DNA of 64,000 nt from Christensenellaceae bacterium Phil7 (GTDB lineage: Bacteria; Bacillota; Clostridia; Christensenellales; CAG-138): NCBI GenBank assembly GCA_001940845.1, contig MSGV01000023.1:1-64000 (forward strand). The letters are read 5' to 3'. Under the pieces are notes generated by a model. That model saw only the letters and a program-made list of their open reading frames with translations. It was not told the DNA's origin and did not search any database. The position numbers and the translations under genes are program-made. Numbering within the stretch: the first letter of the stretch is position 1; every line of letters starts with the position of its first letter. Shown one piece after another: positions 15,338 through 24,361 of the stretch.

Positions 15338-16117
15338 CTATTTAATTTCATTCATTTCAAAAGCCCGGATCGCATTATTATATGTGAGAGCAGCAACTTC
15401 CTCAGCATCCATATCCCTGATTTCGGCGATTTTTTCAGCAGTCAGATGGATAAAGCTCGGATCATTGCGTTCACCCCTATAGGGTACTGGGGTCATGTAT
15501 GGGCAATCGGTTTCCAGTAAAATGGCATCGGAGGGCAATGCCCGGACGACTTCAATGGGTTTTTTTGCATTTTTGAAGGTTACCGCACCGCCAAAGCTGA
15601 AGCTTAGCCCAAGATCCAGGCACTCATATGCGGTTTCTATGCTGCCGGAATAGCAATGCATCACCCCACGCAGCCCATCACGGTGTGCTCGAAGTATTTC
15701 CATACAGTCTCCGAATGCTTCGCGAACATGCAGTACGACGGGATAATTAAGCTGTTTCGCCAGTTCAAGCTGTTCAACAAACCAACGCTTCTGCTCATCG
15801 TGGGGAGATAGATCGTAATGGTAATCCAATCCTATCTCGCCCAATGCAAGCATCTTTTTATGCTGAAGGCATTCGGCAATCCTATCCATCATAGCATTGT
15901 TCATATATTTAACATCGTGGGGATGCATTCCTATGGTACCGTAGATGAATGGAAAGCGATCGAGAAGATCAAGCGTTCGATCGGCCGAGCGTACATCGCA
16001 GGCAACATCAATGATCCTTGTGACGCCGGCATCATAAAGATTGGGTATGAGTTCAAAACGATCAGCATCAAATGCATCGGCAGAAAGATGCGAATGTGTA
16101 TCGAATAATTCCATCAT
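15338..16117 (-). CDS. tatD: TatD family metal-dependent hydrolase
   Basis: This 259-residue TIM-barrel hydrolase has the TatD metal ligands and motifs in order: FDTHSHL near the N-terminus, GEIGLDYHYD, VLHVREAF, MHCYSG, and ETDCPYMTPVPYRGERNDPSFI. TatD proteins are metal-dependent deoxyribonucleases/3' exonucleases acting in DNA and RNA quality control. The start overlaps the stop of the upstream phosphohexomutase gene as ATGA, with AGGAGG five bases before it, so the two are translationally coupled. Length is typical. Confidence 0.93.
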   Translation of the reverse strand: MMELFDTHSHLSADAFDADRFELIPNLYDAGVTRIIDVACDVRSADRTLDLLDRFPFIYGTIGMHPHDVKYMNNAMMDRIAECLQHKKMLALGEIGLDYHYDLSPHDEQKRWFVEQLELAKQLNYPVVLHVREAFGDCMEILRAHRDGLRGVMHCYSGSIETAYECLDLGLSFSFGGAVTFKNAKKPIEVVRALPSDAILLETDCPYMTPVPYRGERNDPSFIHLTAEKIAEIRDMDAEEVAALTYNNAIRAFEMNEIK

Positions 16118-17640
16118 GAAAGCCTCCTGAGAGGGGAGAGATCAAGCTTATCAAATTGTGCAAGCGCATCAAGCAGCGCATTTGCTAAAAGCTTCAGACC
16201 GCCTTCGTAGTTGCTTTCAAGGTTACAGGGCATAATTGGATCGTGAAGGCTCCTGCGGATCAGAAACCATCCATTGCCATGAGAGCCATCAGCGTTTACT
16301 CTAACACCCTCATAGTTTGGACGAACAATGGTGAACCCGGGAAGTCCATCGAAATATGCTTCGACGGCCTTCAAGACCTCAGCAGTGTATGCGGCAGTAT
16401 CATCGAGAAGTACGTTGAGCCTTGCTTCGGCACTTTCAGCGGGCTCATCCAGCAAAGCTATCAGATTTTCAAGTGAGCTGCCATTGCGGCGTGCGCGAAC
16501 AAGCTCGATAAGCAGCTTGACTATTATGTATGCGCCGTCATCGAGAAAGTAATTCTCATTGAGTGCGCCATGTCCGCTGGTTTCCATAGCAAATATGGCG
16601 GGCTCTCCCTCAGCCATTAGTCTTTTAGCTTCGTTTATGACATTGCGGTAACCGCGCTTGAACCTATGATGGCTGCAATCGAGCGAAGCTATAAAATCGG
16701 AAAGACCGGTGGATGTGATGGAATCGGTTACCACGGTAATCCGACCATATTGCCTAGTCAATATCGCCGTCATCATGGCGATAAGCCTGTTTCTATCAAG
16801 AGCAATAATGCCTCCATCGCCGTTTGGAAGGACAGCACCTGCCCGATCAACATCGGTATCGAAGATAATGCCGAAATCAGCTCCGTTCAGCTGGACGGCT
16901 TCACATATGCTCTCCATCGCTTCTGCATTTTCGGGATTGGGCTGGTGATTTGGGAAATGCCCATCCGGTTCAAGATAACGGCTGCCGGAGATGTCTGCAC
17001 CAAGCGGTAGCAGCAGTCGTTCGGCAAAGAAGCCGCCCGCACCGTTGCCTGCATCAACAACGATATGAAATCCGTCAAGAGGCTTATCTGTATCGCAGCA
17101 GCCAAGCTGATCGAGGATTTTTTGCCTTAAGCCATTCACATATGGCGTCATAATATCAATGGTATGGAGCTGACCGGCAGCCGCCGCAGGAAAATCCCCT
17201 TTTGCTGCAAGAATGAGAAGCTCGGAGACATCGCTTTTTTCAAGCCCGCCGCTGGGCAAAAAGAATTTCATTCCATTGCGTTCCATCGGAAGATGGCTGG
17301 CCGTCACCATTATGCCTGCATCGAATTTGAGCTCATTAACGCAGCACATAAACATTGCGGGAGTGCTTGCCATACCGCCGTCAAATGCGTTTGCGCCAAC
17401 TTCTGTTATGCCGTGAGCAAGCCACCCGGCAAGCTGTTCGCCTGAGAGCCTGGAATCCCTGCCAATAGCAATGCGAAGCTCTGAAACAGGTTTTGCAAGC
17501 CTGTTTGATGCCATGATTGCAAATGCAGATCCGATATTTCTTACGCTATCATAATTGAGATCAACGGGCTTTCCCCCGGGAATTGCTATTGCAATGCCGC
17601 GAATATCGCTGCCATTTTGGAGCTTATTATAATCGATCAT
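16114..17640 (-). CDS. Phosphomannomutase/phosphoglucomutase
   Basis: This 508-residue alpha-D-phosphohexomutase interconverts hexose 1- and 6-phosphates for cell-surface polysaccharide synthesis. The phosphoserine loop is TASHLPMERNGMKF, and the magnesium-binding loop is DTDVDR. The sugar-binding stretch METSGHGA and the C-terminal phosphate-contact R-P-N-Y-E-G-V-R-V are also present. The ATG at 17640 has AGGAG upstream; a longer in-frame start lacks a site. It is followed by tatD with a 4-bp overlap. Whether mannose or glucose phosphate is preferred cannot be read from the sequence. Confidence 0.9.
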   Translation of the reverse strand: MIDYNKLQNGSDIRGIAIAIPGGKPVDLNYDSVRNIGSAFAIMASNRLAKPVSELRIAIGRDSRLSGEQLAGWLAHGITEVGANAFDGGMASTPAMFMCCVNELKFDAGIMVTASHLPMERNGMKFFLPSGGLEKSDVSELLILAAKGDFPAAAAGQLHTIDIMTPYVNGLRQKILDQLGCCDTDKPLDGFHIVVDAGNGAGGFFAERLLLPLGADISGSRYLEPDGHFPNHQPNPENAEAMESICEAVQLNGADFGIIFDTDVDRAGAVLPNGDGGIIALDRNRLIAMMTAILTRQYGRITVVTDSITSTGLSDFIASLDCSHHRFKRGYRNVINEAKRLMAEGEPAIFAMETSGHGALNENYFLDDGAYIIVKLLIELVRARRNGSSLENLIALLDEPAESAEARLNVLLDDTAAYTAEVLKAVEAYFDGLPGFTIVRPNYEGVRVNADGSHGNGWFLIRRSLHDPIMPCNLESNYEGGLKLLANALLDALAQFDKLDLSPLRRLS

Positions 17641-17698
17641 GCACTTCTCCTTTTGGGCATATATTAATTTGATGTTAAAAGAATAAATCAAACACACC

Positions 17699-17720
17699 GC
17701 AGGCGAATATCCTCGCCTGC
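17699..17720 (-). terminator. Probable mreB terminator
   Basis: A perfect 8-bp stem (GCAGGCGA with TCGCCTGC) is followed on the minus strand by a T-rich but interrupted stretch. It lies between mreB and the phosphohexomutase gene. Confidence 0.5.
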
Positions 17721-17772
17721 CGTATGCCGAAGGTTCAATTTGAATGGGTTGTATGCGGGGTGTATAAAAGGA

Positions 17773-18816
17773 TCAAGCCTCTTCGAAATAATCTCCTCTA
17801 CGGTAATCGTAGAGTGCGCTTACAAGCCCCTTATCTATGTCATTAAGTGCTTTGCCTGTACCGACTGCTACGCAGGAAACAGGGTCTTCTGCAACATAGC
17901 AGGGAACCTTTGTGTGCTCAGTGACGAATTGATCCATGCCATAGAGAAGAGCTCCGCCACCTGTGAGGCAGATGCCATTTTCTGCAATATCGCTAGCGAG
18001 CTCAGGCGGGGTCTTTTCAAAGAGAGTACGAATGGTCTCGATTATATGCTGCAAGGGTTCCTCGAGTGCATCGATCATTTCATTTGAGCCAACGGTGATC
18101 GTCTGGGGAAGTCCCGATATGAGATTGCGCCCCTTGACATCGATGAATAGCTGCTCGGAACGAGGATATGCCGAGCCGATGCGTATCTTCATCTCTTCTG
18201 CTGTGCGTTCACCGATGAGCAAATTATGCTTTTTACGCATGTAACGCACTATCGATTCATCAAATTTATCTCCTGCAACCTTGATTGACTCGCTCAGAAC
18301 GGAGTTATCCAAGGATATGACTGCGACATCGGTGGTGCCGCCGCCTATATCCACGACCATGTTGCCCCTTGGCTGAGAAATATCGATTCCGGCTCCGATA
18401 GCGGCAGCGATGGGCTCTTCGATCAGATAGGTATGGCGGGAACCGGCTTCCTCGGTAGCTTCAATGACGGAACGCTTTTCGACCTCCGTAACGCCGGATG
18501 GTACACATACCACTACACGGGGCTTAAAAAATAGCTTTGTGCCGACAACCTTCTTTATGAAGTGGCGAAGCAATCTTTCGGTAATATCAAAATTGGAAAT
18601 AACACCATCGCGAAGAGGGCGGATGGCAACTATCTTCCCGGGAGTCCTTCCCAGCATACGGCGTGCCTCCTCGCCGATAGCGATGATCCTGCCGGAGCGT
18701 TTTTCAACAGCTACCACTGCGGGCTCGCGCAGCACGATGCCCTTATTTTTTACATATACGAGCACGCTGGAGGTGCCGAGATCAATACCTATATCGTTGT
18801 ATTCAAACAGACCCAT
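17773..18816 (-). CDS. mreB: MreB/Mbl-type rod shape-determining actin homologue
   Basis: This 347-residue protein has the actin-fold nucleotide motifs of MreB. Phosphate 1 is IGIDLGTSSVLVYVKNKGIVLREPAVVAV. VKRSVIEATEEAG-type and LIEEPIAAAIGAGIDI segments follow, then phosphate 2 MVVDIGGGTTDVAVISL and the adenosine motif GICLTGGGALLYGMD. MreB forms membrane-associated filaments that direct lateral wall synthesis. AAAGGA precedes the ATG. The usual partners mreC and mreD do not follow, so this may be a stand-alone paralogue such as Mbl or MreBH. Confidence 0.93.
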   Translation of the reverse strand: MGLFEYNDIGIDLGTSSVLVYVKNKGIVLREPAVVAVEKRSGRIIAIGEEARRMLGRTPGKIVAIRPLRDGVISNFDITERLLRHFIKKVVGTKLFFKPRVVVCVPSGVTEVEKRSVIEATEEAGSRHTYLIEEPIAAAIGAGIDISQPRGNMVVDIGGGTTDVAVISLDNSVLSESIKVAGDKFDESIVRYMRKKHNLLIGERTAEEMKIRIGSAYPRSEQLFIDVKGRNLISGLPQTITVGSNEMIDALEEPLQHIIETIRTLFEKTPPELASDIAENGICLTGGGALLYGMDQFVTEHTKVPCYVAEDPVSCVAVGTGKALNDIDKGLVSALYDYRRGDYFEEA

Positions 18817-19142
18817 TTCAATTTATCCTTTCATTATTACGGGGATGCGAAGCTGATGCGGGAAAACGATGCACCTGGGGTAAAAGTTTGGCACAGCGAT
18901 AAACAAATCCGAACGCAGCCCTATAAACCCGGTTGCCCGAGTGAAGTATTATTAAACATAGGAGCGTATAGGGGCTAAAAACAGTCCTCTGCTCCGAACT
19001 CTATTTTAACATTATTTTGCTCGGATTTACAATAGCTATTTTCAAAAAAAAGCAAAAAAACGAAAATTATTTGGGATATTTGTGAAAAAGGGACGGATTG
19101 GACGATATACTTAAATGAATGACATCCGAAGGGAGATGAAAT
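18817..19142. other. Intergenic region between divergent genes
   Basis: The region separates mreB (minus) and a small membrane gene (plus). It is AT-rich near 19000-19080. No promoter could be fixed with confidence and no gene is supported. Confidence 0.5.
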
Positions 19143-19340
19143 ATGTTTCTTAATTTCAGACCATGCCCGAGGAAGGCGCGTTGGCGGCGCAAACATATAC
19201 ATGGAAGGGCAATCCGTTTATGCTGCATTATGGCGGGGATATTGCTCATTATAGGGCTTCTGTTCCTTTGTCCGCAATGGCTCCTTGTGCTTATGATAGC
19301 GATTCTGGCTGCAATAATATTTGCATTGATATGCCAATAA
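19143..19340 (+). CDS. Small membrane protein of unknown function
   Basis: This 65-residue protein has a strongly basic N-terminus (PCPRKARWRRKHIHGRAIR) followed by two hydrophobic segments, about residues 27-41 and 45-63. The arrangement suggests a hairpin in the cytoplasmic membrane with the basic end inside. AGGGAG is well spaced before the ATG, which supports it as a real gene. I do not recognise a family. It is divergent from mreB and convergent with the Cys-rich gene. Confidence 0.55.
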   Translation: MFLNFRPCPRKARWRRKHIHGRAIRLCCIMAGILLIIGLLFLCPQWLLVLMIAILAAIIFALICQ

Positions 19341-19426
19341 TGGAGGGAATGACGGAGCTCGGATCGAATGATGCGCCCGACCATTCCTCCATCGGATTGC
19401 TAAGCTATGGATGAATTTCGCTTGGT

Positions 19427-19756
19427 TTAGTCATCCCTGCATCTTGCAAGTTCCATGATCTCAGCATATTTCTTGGTTATATAAGCATAGCCAATCTCGC
19501 TGTGCGGCAGAGTACAATTGGAACAATCCTTTATACCACCCTCAATATACTTGAAGCCTCCGCCGCATTTGCTTCCCAGCGCATACAGCGGACAATAGCA
19601 GAAAAGGCAATTGAAAAAGCCGTTTTCGGGGATATGATGGCATGGAAAATATTCGCATTTGCTATTGCAGAAGTAGGCGAAATGGGGCTGTCCATGATTA
19701 TCATCAAGCTCCATCTCAGTGGATTGATCTTTGTAAACTGTAGAATCTGAATTCAT
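19427..19756 (-). CDS. Cysteine-rich small domain protein (PF04071 type)
   Basis: This 109-residue protein carries the compact cysteine-rich domain with the order CNSKCEYFPCH, NCLFCYCPLYALGSKCGGGFKY and GIKDCSNCTLPH. The eight or so Cys plus His suggest one or two metal sites. The family is widespread in anaerobes and has been noted near cobalamin genes, but its function is not established. AAGGAG precedes the ATG. It follows trxB by 15 bp and is probably the third gene of the nrdD-trxB operon. Confidence 0.88.
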   Translation of the reverse strand: MNSDSTVYKDQSTEMELDDNHGQPHFAYFCNSKCEYFPCHHIPENGFFNCLFCYCPLYALGSKCGGGFKYIEGGIKDCSNCTLPHSEIGYAYITKKYAEIMELARCRDD

Positions 19757-19771
19757 ATCAGGCTCCTTTCA

Positions 19772-20707
19772 TCATGCGTTGCCAGCCAAACTATCCAAGT
19801 ATTCGCTTGCGGCAATAGCGGCAACTCCGCCGTCAGCTCCCGCAGTAACGAGCTGGCGAACTGTCTTCGTGCGGCAATCGCCGGCTACGAAGATATTTGG
19901 CTGCCTCGTCGTGCAGCTTTCATCAGCAACTGCAAAGCCCGTATCATCAAGCGCAATGAGCTCTCCGAATGCAGCATTATTCGGTTCCTGACCGACTGCT
20001 GCAAACAGACCAGAGATGTTGAGTTCACGTATCGACGAATCATCAATAGTGCTCTGCACAGTGATACTTTCTATGTGATTATCGCCGTGCAGGGCAATAA
20101 CCTTGCTGTTCAACAAAAGCTCTACGTTCGGGCATACATTCAAACCGTCTGCAACGCGCTTTTCTGCCCGAAAGCGATCGCGGCGATGGATGAGATAGAC
20201 CTTCCGGCATATTTTGGAAAGATAGATCGCATCCTGCACTGCTGTATTTCCGCCGCCGACGACTGCCACATCCATATTCTTGAAAAAGCTTCCGTCACAG
20301 ACTGCGCAGAATGAAATGCCCTTTCCAATGAACTTTTCCTCACCTTCCAGTCCGAGCTTCCGATGTTTCAAGCCCGTTGCAATTATGAGGGATCTGCCGG
20401 TGAAAGAAGAATATTCCGTTTTTACAGCGAGCATACCATCATCAATTTTTTTTACGCTTACGACATTATCGACTTCGATATCCGCACCCAGCGAGGTCAC
20501 AAGCGTTACCAATTTATCGACCAGCTCAACCCCGGAGGCAGGCTGCGTCAGGGGATAGTTTTCGACAAGAGGAGATAGGACGATCTGCCCGCCAAAGCTC
20601 TCCTTTTCTATCAGGAGGACGGTCTTGCCCGCCCTCCTCGCGTATAGTGCTGCTGTAAGCCCGGCGGGGCCGGCACCAACTATTATGATATCATAAATAT
20701 TTTCCAT
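19772..20707 (-). CDS. trxB: Thioredoxin-disulfide reductase
   Basis: This 311-residue flavoenzyme transfers electrons from NAD(P)H to thioredoxin. It has the FAD motif IIVGAGPAGLTAALYARRAGK, the redox-active C-A-V-C in SFCAVCDGSFF, the NAD(P)H motif VVGGGNTAVQDA, and the C-terminal FAD contact NIFVAGDCRTK. Length fits the low-molecular-weight class. The ATG at 20707 was preferred; another ATG three codons earlier (20716) overlaps the nrdD stop. Its position directly behind an NrdD with a fused redoxin domain suggests it reduces that domain. Confidence 0.94.
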   Translation of the reverse strand: MENIYDIIIVGAGPAGLTAALYARRAGKTVLLIEKESFGGQIVLSPLVENYPLTQPASGVELVDKLVTLVTSLGADIEVDNVVSVKKIDDGMLAVKTEYSSFTGRSLIIATGLKHRKLGLEGEEKFIGKGISFCAVCDGSFFKNMDVAVVGGGNTAVQDAIYLSKICRKVYLIHRRDRFRAEKRVADGLNVCPNVELLLNSKVIALHGDNHIESITVQSTIDDSSIRELNISGLFAAVGQEPNNAAFGELIALDDTGFAVADESCTTRQPNIFVAGDCRTKTVRQLVTAGADGGVAAIAASEYLDSLAGNA

Positions 20708-20708
20708 A

Positions 20709-23102
20709 TTAAGCATCCATTGCTCTTTTATTTTGAATGAATCTGTTGATTTCAGCTACACCCACACAGCGGGCGAGCCTATCGCCATGCATGGTTATGA
20801 GTGTAGGAGCCTGCCGCACATCGTATCTGATTGCGAGCTCTGGGTTTTCTTCTGCATCGAGCACAGTATATTCAATGCCGCTGCTTTCAAGTATGGTCTT
20901 TGCAGTCCTGCAATTCGGGCAGGTCTTTGTTGTGAATAAAATAGCGGTATCGATCGGGGTAGCATCGCAGAGTTCATCTGCATTGCGCTTCCCGGCAGCA
21001 ATCTCGGTGTGTTCCTTGTGCTTCTTATAATCGAGAATACTATAGACCTTGCGCTCTTTAAATTCCTGCACTTTTCCATCATTCCAGTTCTGTATCGGAC
21101 GATAGTAACCGGTGATACGGCTATAGACCTCCGTTTTTGCTCCGCAGTGGGGGCAGGTAAACTGTTCACCTACGATGTAACCATGCTGTTTACATACGGA
21201 ATAGGTGGGGGATAGCGTATAATAGGGGAGCTTATAGTTATCGGCGATCTTGCGCACCAGCATGGCTGCGCTTTCCCAACTAGGCAGCTTTTCGCCCAGG
21301 AAGGCATGGAATACCGTACCGGAGGTATATAGGGTCTGAAGCTCATCCTGAATATCGAGCGCAGTAAAGATATCCTCGGTATAGCCAACAGGAAGGTGCG
21401 AACTATTGGTATAATAGGGAACGCCGCCGGGCTCCGCTGCGGTTATGATGTCGGGATAATGTGCAGCATCATACTTTGCAAAGCGATAGGTGGTGGATTC
21501 CGCCGGCGTTGCCTCGAGGTTAAATAATTCTCCGCTGTACTCTTCCTGATAGTCGGAGAGACGTTCGCGCATATGATTTAGCACCTCTTTTGTGAATTCC
21601 TGTGCCGCTCCATGGGTAAGATCATCCTTTATCCAGCGAGCATTCAAGCAGGCTTCGTTCATGCCAACGAGCCCGATGGTGGAGAAATGGTTATCAAAGG
21701 AGCCAAGATAGCGCTTGGTATAGGGGTAAAGCCCCTCTTCGAGCAGGCGGCTTATGACACTGCGCTTTGTATGCAGCGATCTTGCAGCAAGATCCATGAG
21801 ATGGTCGAGCCGCTCATAGAATTCTTCCTTGCTGTTTGAAAGGTAAGCAAGCCTGGGCATATTGAGAGTGACAACGCCAACGCTGCCGGTGCTTTCTCCG
21901 CTGCCAAAGAAACCACCGCTCTTTTTACGAAGCTCACGCAGATCAAGACGCAGGCGGCAGCACATCGATCGAATGTCGCTGGGCTCCATATCACTGTTGA
22001 CATAGTTGGAAAAATAGGGGGTGCCGTATTTTGCCGTCATCTCAAACAGCAGGCGATTATTCTCGGTGGGAGACCAATCGAAATCCTTTGTGATGGAATA
22101 GGTGGGGATGGGGTATTGGAAGCCGCGGCCATCGGCATCGCCATCGATCATGATCTCAATGAAGGCTTTGTTGACCATATCCATCTCTCGCTTACAATCT
22201 CCATATGTGAAATCCATCTCTTTTCCGCCAACGATAGCGGGGCGGTCACGAAGATCATCCGGCACGGTCCAGTCAAGCGTAATATTTGAAAATGGAGCCT
22301 GAGTGCCCCAGCGGGAAGGAGTATTCACCCCATAGATAAAACTTTCGATACATTTTTTGACCTGATCATAGGTCAGATTATCCGTTCGGACGAATGGAGC
22401 AAGATATGTATCGAAGGAGCTGAATGCCTGGGCGCCGGCCCATTCATTCTGCATTATGCCAAGGAAATTTACCATCTGATTACAGAGGGTTGAAAGATGC
22501 TTGGCGGGTGAAGAAGTTATCTTGCCGCTGACGCCGCTCAAACCCTCCTCAATAAGCTGACGCAGAGACCATCCGGCACAGTAGCCCGTAAGCATTGAAA
22601 GATCGTGCAGATGAAAATCGCAGTTGCGGTGAGCATTTGCGACCTCATCATCATATACCTCCGAAAGCCAGTAGTTGGCGGTTATTGCACCGCTGTTTGA
22701 GAGTATCAGCCCGCCGACGGAATAGGTGACGGTGGAGTTTTCCTTGACCCTCCAGTCAGTTATCTTGAGATACTTATCGACCGTCGCCCGATAGTCAAGC
22801 ATAGTGCTCTGAACGTTGCGCAGCTTTTCACGCTGGCGGCGGTAGAGAATATAGGCCTTTGCAACCTCGGAATATCCGGCTTGGCTGAGAACGCCTTCAA
22901 CGCTATCCTGGATATCCTCAACGGCGATGAGTTCATCCTTTATCTTTGATGAAAAATCCGCCGTGACCTTGAGTGCAAGCAGATCCAGCACATCGGGATG
23001 GCAGGGTGTTTTTTGAGCCTCAAATGCGCGGCTCATTGCGTTCTTTATCTTGGAAATGTCAAAATCGACAATTTTGTTATCACGCTTAACAACGCGGTAC
23101 AT
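20709..23102 (-). CDS. nrdD: Anaerobic ribonucleoside-triphosphate reductase with fused thioredoxin-like domain
   Basis: This 797-residue class III reductase makes deoxyribonucleotides without oxygen using a glycyl radical. An ATP-cone lies at about residues 1-95. The catalytic barrel follows, then a zinc-binding C-P-H-C, and the glycyl radical loop RITGYYRP at about residue 680. Unlike the standard enzyme it continues with a redoxin-like domain at about residues 717-797, with active site T-C-P-N-C (728-731) and a cis-proline segment RQAPTLITM. Formate is the usual reductant of NrdD, but a thioredoxin-dependent subclass is known, and the fused domain plus adjacent trxB point to that subclass. 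The activase NrdG is not encoded nearby. AGGAGG precedes the start, and two NrdR boxes lie upstream. Confidence 0.93.
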   Translation of the reverse strand: MYRVVKRDNKIVDFDISKIKNAMSRAFEAQKTPCHPDVLDLLALKVTADFSSKIKDELIAVEDIQDSVEGVLSQAGYSEVAKAYILYRRQREKLRNVQSTMLDYRATVDKYLKITDWRVKENSTVTYSVGGLILSNSGAITANYWLSEVYDDEVANAHRNCDFHLHDLSMLTGYCAGWSLRQLIEEGLSGVSGKITSSPAKHLSTLCNQMVNFLGIMQNEWAGAQAFSSFDTYLAPFVRTDNLTYDQVKKCIESFIYGVNTPSRWGTQAPFSNITLDWTVPDDLRDRPAIVGGKEMDFTYGDCKREMDMVNKAFIEIMIDGDADGRGFQYPIPTYSITKDFDWSPTENNRLLFEMTAKYGTPYFSNYVNSDMEPSDIRSMCCRLRLDLRELRKKSGGFFGSGESTGSVGVVTLNMPRLAYLSNSKEEFYERLDHLMDLAARSLHTKRSVISRLLEEGLYPYTKRYLGSFDNHFSTIGLVGMNEACLNARWIKDDLTHGAAQEFTKEVLNHMRERLSDYQEEYSGELFNLEATPAESTTYRFAKYDAAHYPDIITAAEPGGVPYYTNSSHLPVGYTEDIFTALDIQDELQTLYTSGTVFHAFLGEKLPSWESAAMLVRKIADNYKLPYYTLSPTYSVCKQHGYIVGEQFTCPHCGAKTEVYSRITGYYRPIQNWNDGKVQEFKERKVYSILDYKKHKEHTEIAAGKRNADELCDATPIDTAILFTTKTCPNCRTAKTILESSGIEYTVLDAEENPELAIRYDVRQAPTLITMHGDRLARCVGVAEINRFIQNKRAMDA

Positions 23103-23232
23103 CGAAATTCCTCCTGCTGCTATTATTCTCGGTTAATGAGGATTGTATCAATCGGATATCGCTATCGCGAAGAAACCCTCGTAAATGAGAATGCTAGCCC
23201 TATCAAATAGATTGAAATTAGTTTGCCTAATA

Positions 23233-23261
23233 ATTATAACACAACATGTTGTGCTGTACAA
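23233..23261 (-). promoter_or_regulatory. nrdD promoter
   Basis: TTGTAC (23261-23256) and TATAAT (23238-23233) are 17 bp apart on the minus strand, about 130 bp upstream of the nrdD start codon. The spacer is occupied by one of the NrdR boxes. Confidence 0.75.
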
Positions 23262-23285
23262 GAGAAAAAACCACAATATAATGTG
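23239..23285 (-). promoter_or_regulatory. Tandem NrdR boxes
   Basis: Two palindromic sites, ACACAACATGTTGTG (23239-23253) and CCACAATATAATGTG (23271-23285), resemble the NrdR consensus ACACWATATATWGTGT. They start 32 bp apart, the three-helical-turn phasing typical for NrdR. The proximal box covers the -10/-35 spacer, fitting repression by NrdR when dATP is high. Confidence 0.85.
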
Positions 23286-23462
23286 AAAATATGATAATAA
23301 AACAAGAATAGGAACTGTTCTTAAATTATCATATGTAGGGTATTTAAACCAACTAAAACAATAAAAAATAAAGTGGGCGATTAAATCGCCGCACAAAACA
23401 TACAAAGAAATAAAATTAAAATATATTATGAAAACTGAAAAACAACTGCGTGCTTTGTTCCT

Positions 23463-24254
23463 TTATAGCTTTCCAAGTATAAAATGCTGTACTATTGCGG
23501 CACATTCACGAAGGTAATTGTTTATTGCCAATGGAGCGAAGTCCTTGGCTGCAACGCCGGATGCATCGATACCGAGCCTTTGTGCAAGCTTGCCTGCACG
23601 ATATACGTGAAAGCCTGTGGTAACGAATACTATGGAGGAATCCTTGCCTCTCATCTCATCGATTATAGCTTTGGAGAAGAGAAAGTTTTCTTCTGTGCTT
23701 GTGGAGCTGCTTTCCTCAATTATCCTGTCAGCGAGAACCCCTTTAGAAATAAGATAATTCTTCATTACGGTGGATTCGGAAACAACTTCATCATGCCCCT
23801 TTCCGCCGCTGACGATTATCAGAGTATGTTCATCGCAGCCTTCAAGGAGCTCTTTTGCTTTATCCAGCCGCTTTGCAAGGGTAATGGATGGATTGGTGCC
23901 ACGTATGCCTGCACCAAGCACTATGATTGCATCTGGATTGGAGGGCATAGGTCTGCTTGCAGCAGTTTTTATGATAATTGTAGTTATGAGGAACAGCAGG
24001 GTAAAAAGACCGTAGCAGCCGATCATCCCCCATTTTATTAATTGTCCGAACCAGCCGTGGTTCATAAATTCTGTAATGGGCGTAAAGAATATCCCCAGTA
24101 TGAGCAGGGGCAGGCCGATAACAAAGGGCATGACGATGCCCAAATTGATATTGCTGAAGTTTGCTGCAAATATTGTATCAAGTATGAGCAAGGCTCCAAA
24201 GACGACCAAAAAAACTCTAATCAATGTAATAAAAACCTTTTCTTTATTTTTCAA
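23463..24254 (-). CDS. YdcF family membrane protein (DUF218)
   Basis: This 263-residue protein has an N-terminal part with three or four membrane segments (about residues 8-105) followed by a DUF218 domain. The domain shows PDAIIVLGAGIRGTNPSITLAKRLDKAKELL, IIVSGGKGHDEVVSES, ESSSTSTEENFLFSK and VTTGFHVYRAGKLAQRLG. Family members such as YdcF and SanA are thought to act at the cell envelope; the reaction is not settled. A TTG start at 24254 is preferred because AGAAGGAG lies just upstream, while an upstream ATG has no site. It follows the RNase G gene by 107 bp. Confidence 0.85.
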   Translation of the reverse strand: MKNKEKVFITLIRVFLVVFGALLILDTIFAANFSNINLGIVMPFVIGLPLLILGIFFTPITEFMNHGWFGQLIKWGMIGCYGLFTLLFLITTIIIKTAASRPMPSNPDAIIVLGAGIRGTNPSITLAKRLDKAKELLEGCDEHTLIIVSGGKGHDEVVSESTVMKNYLISKGVLADRIIEESSSTSTEENFLFSKAIIDEMRGKDSSIVFVTTGFHVYRAGKLAQRLGIDASGVAAKDFAPLAINNYLRECAAIVQHFILGKL

Positions 24255-24361
24255 CTCTTTTCTCCTTCTGATAGGTAGCCCATGATAGCTCGCCGATATC
24301 CCCCTACGCAAAAGGGCCGTGCATTGCAATAGGGGTTTATGGGTATATGGGTCGTGAATGT

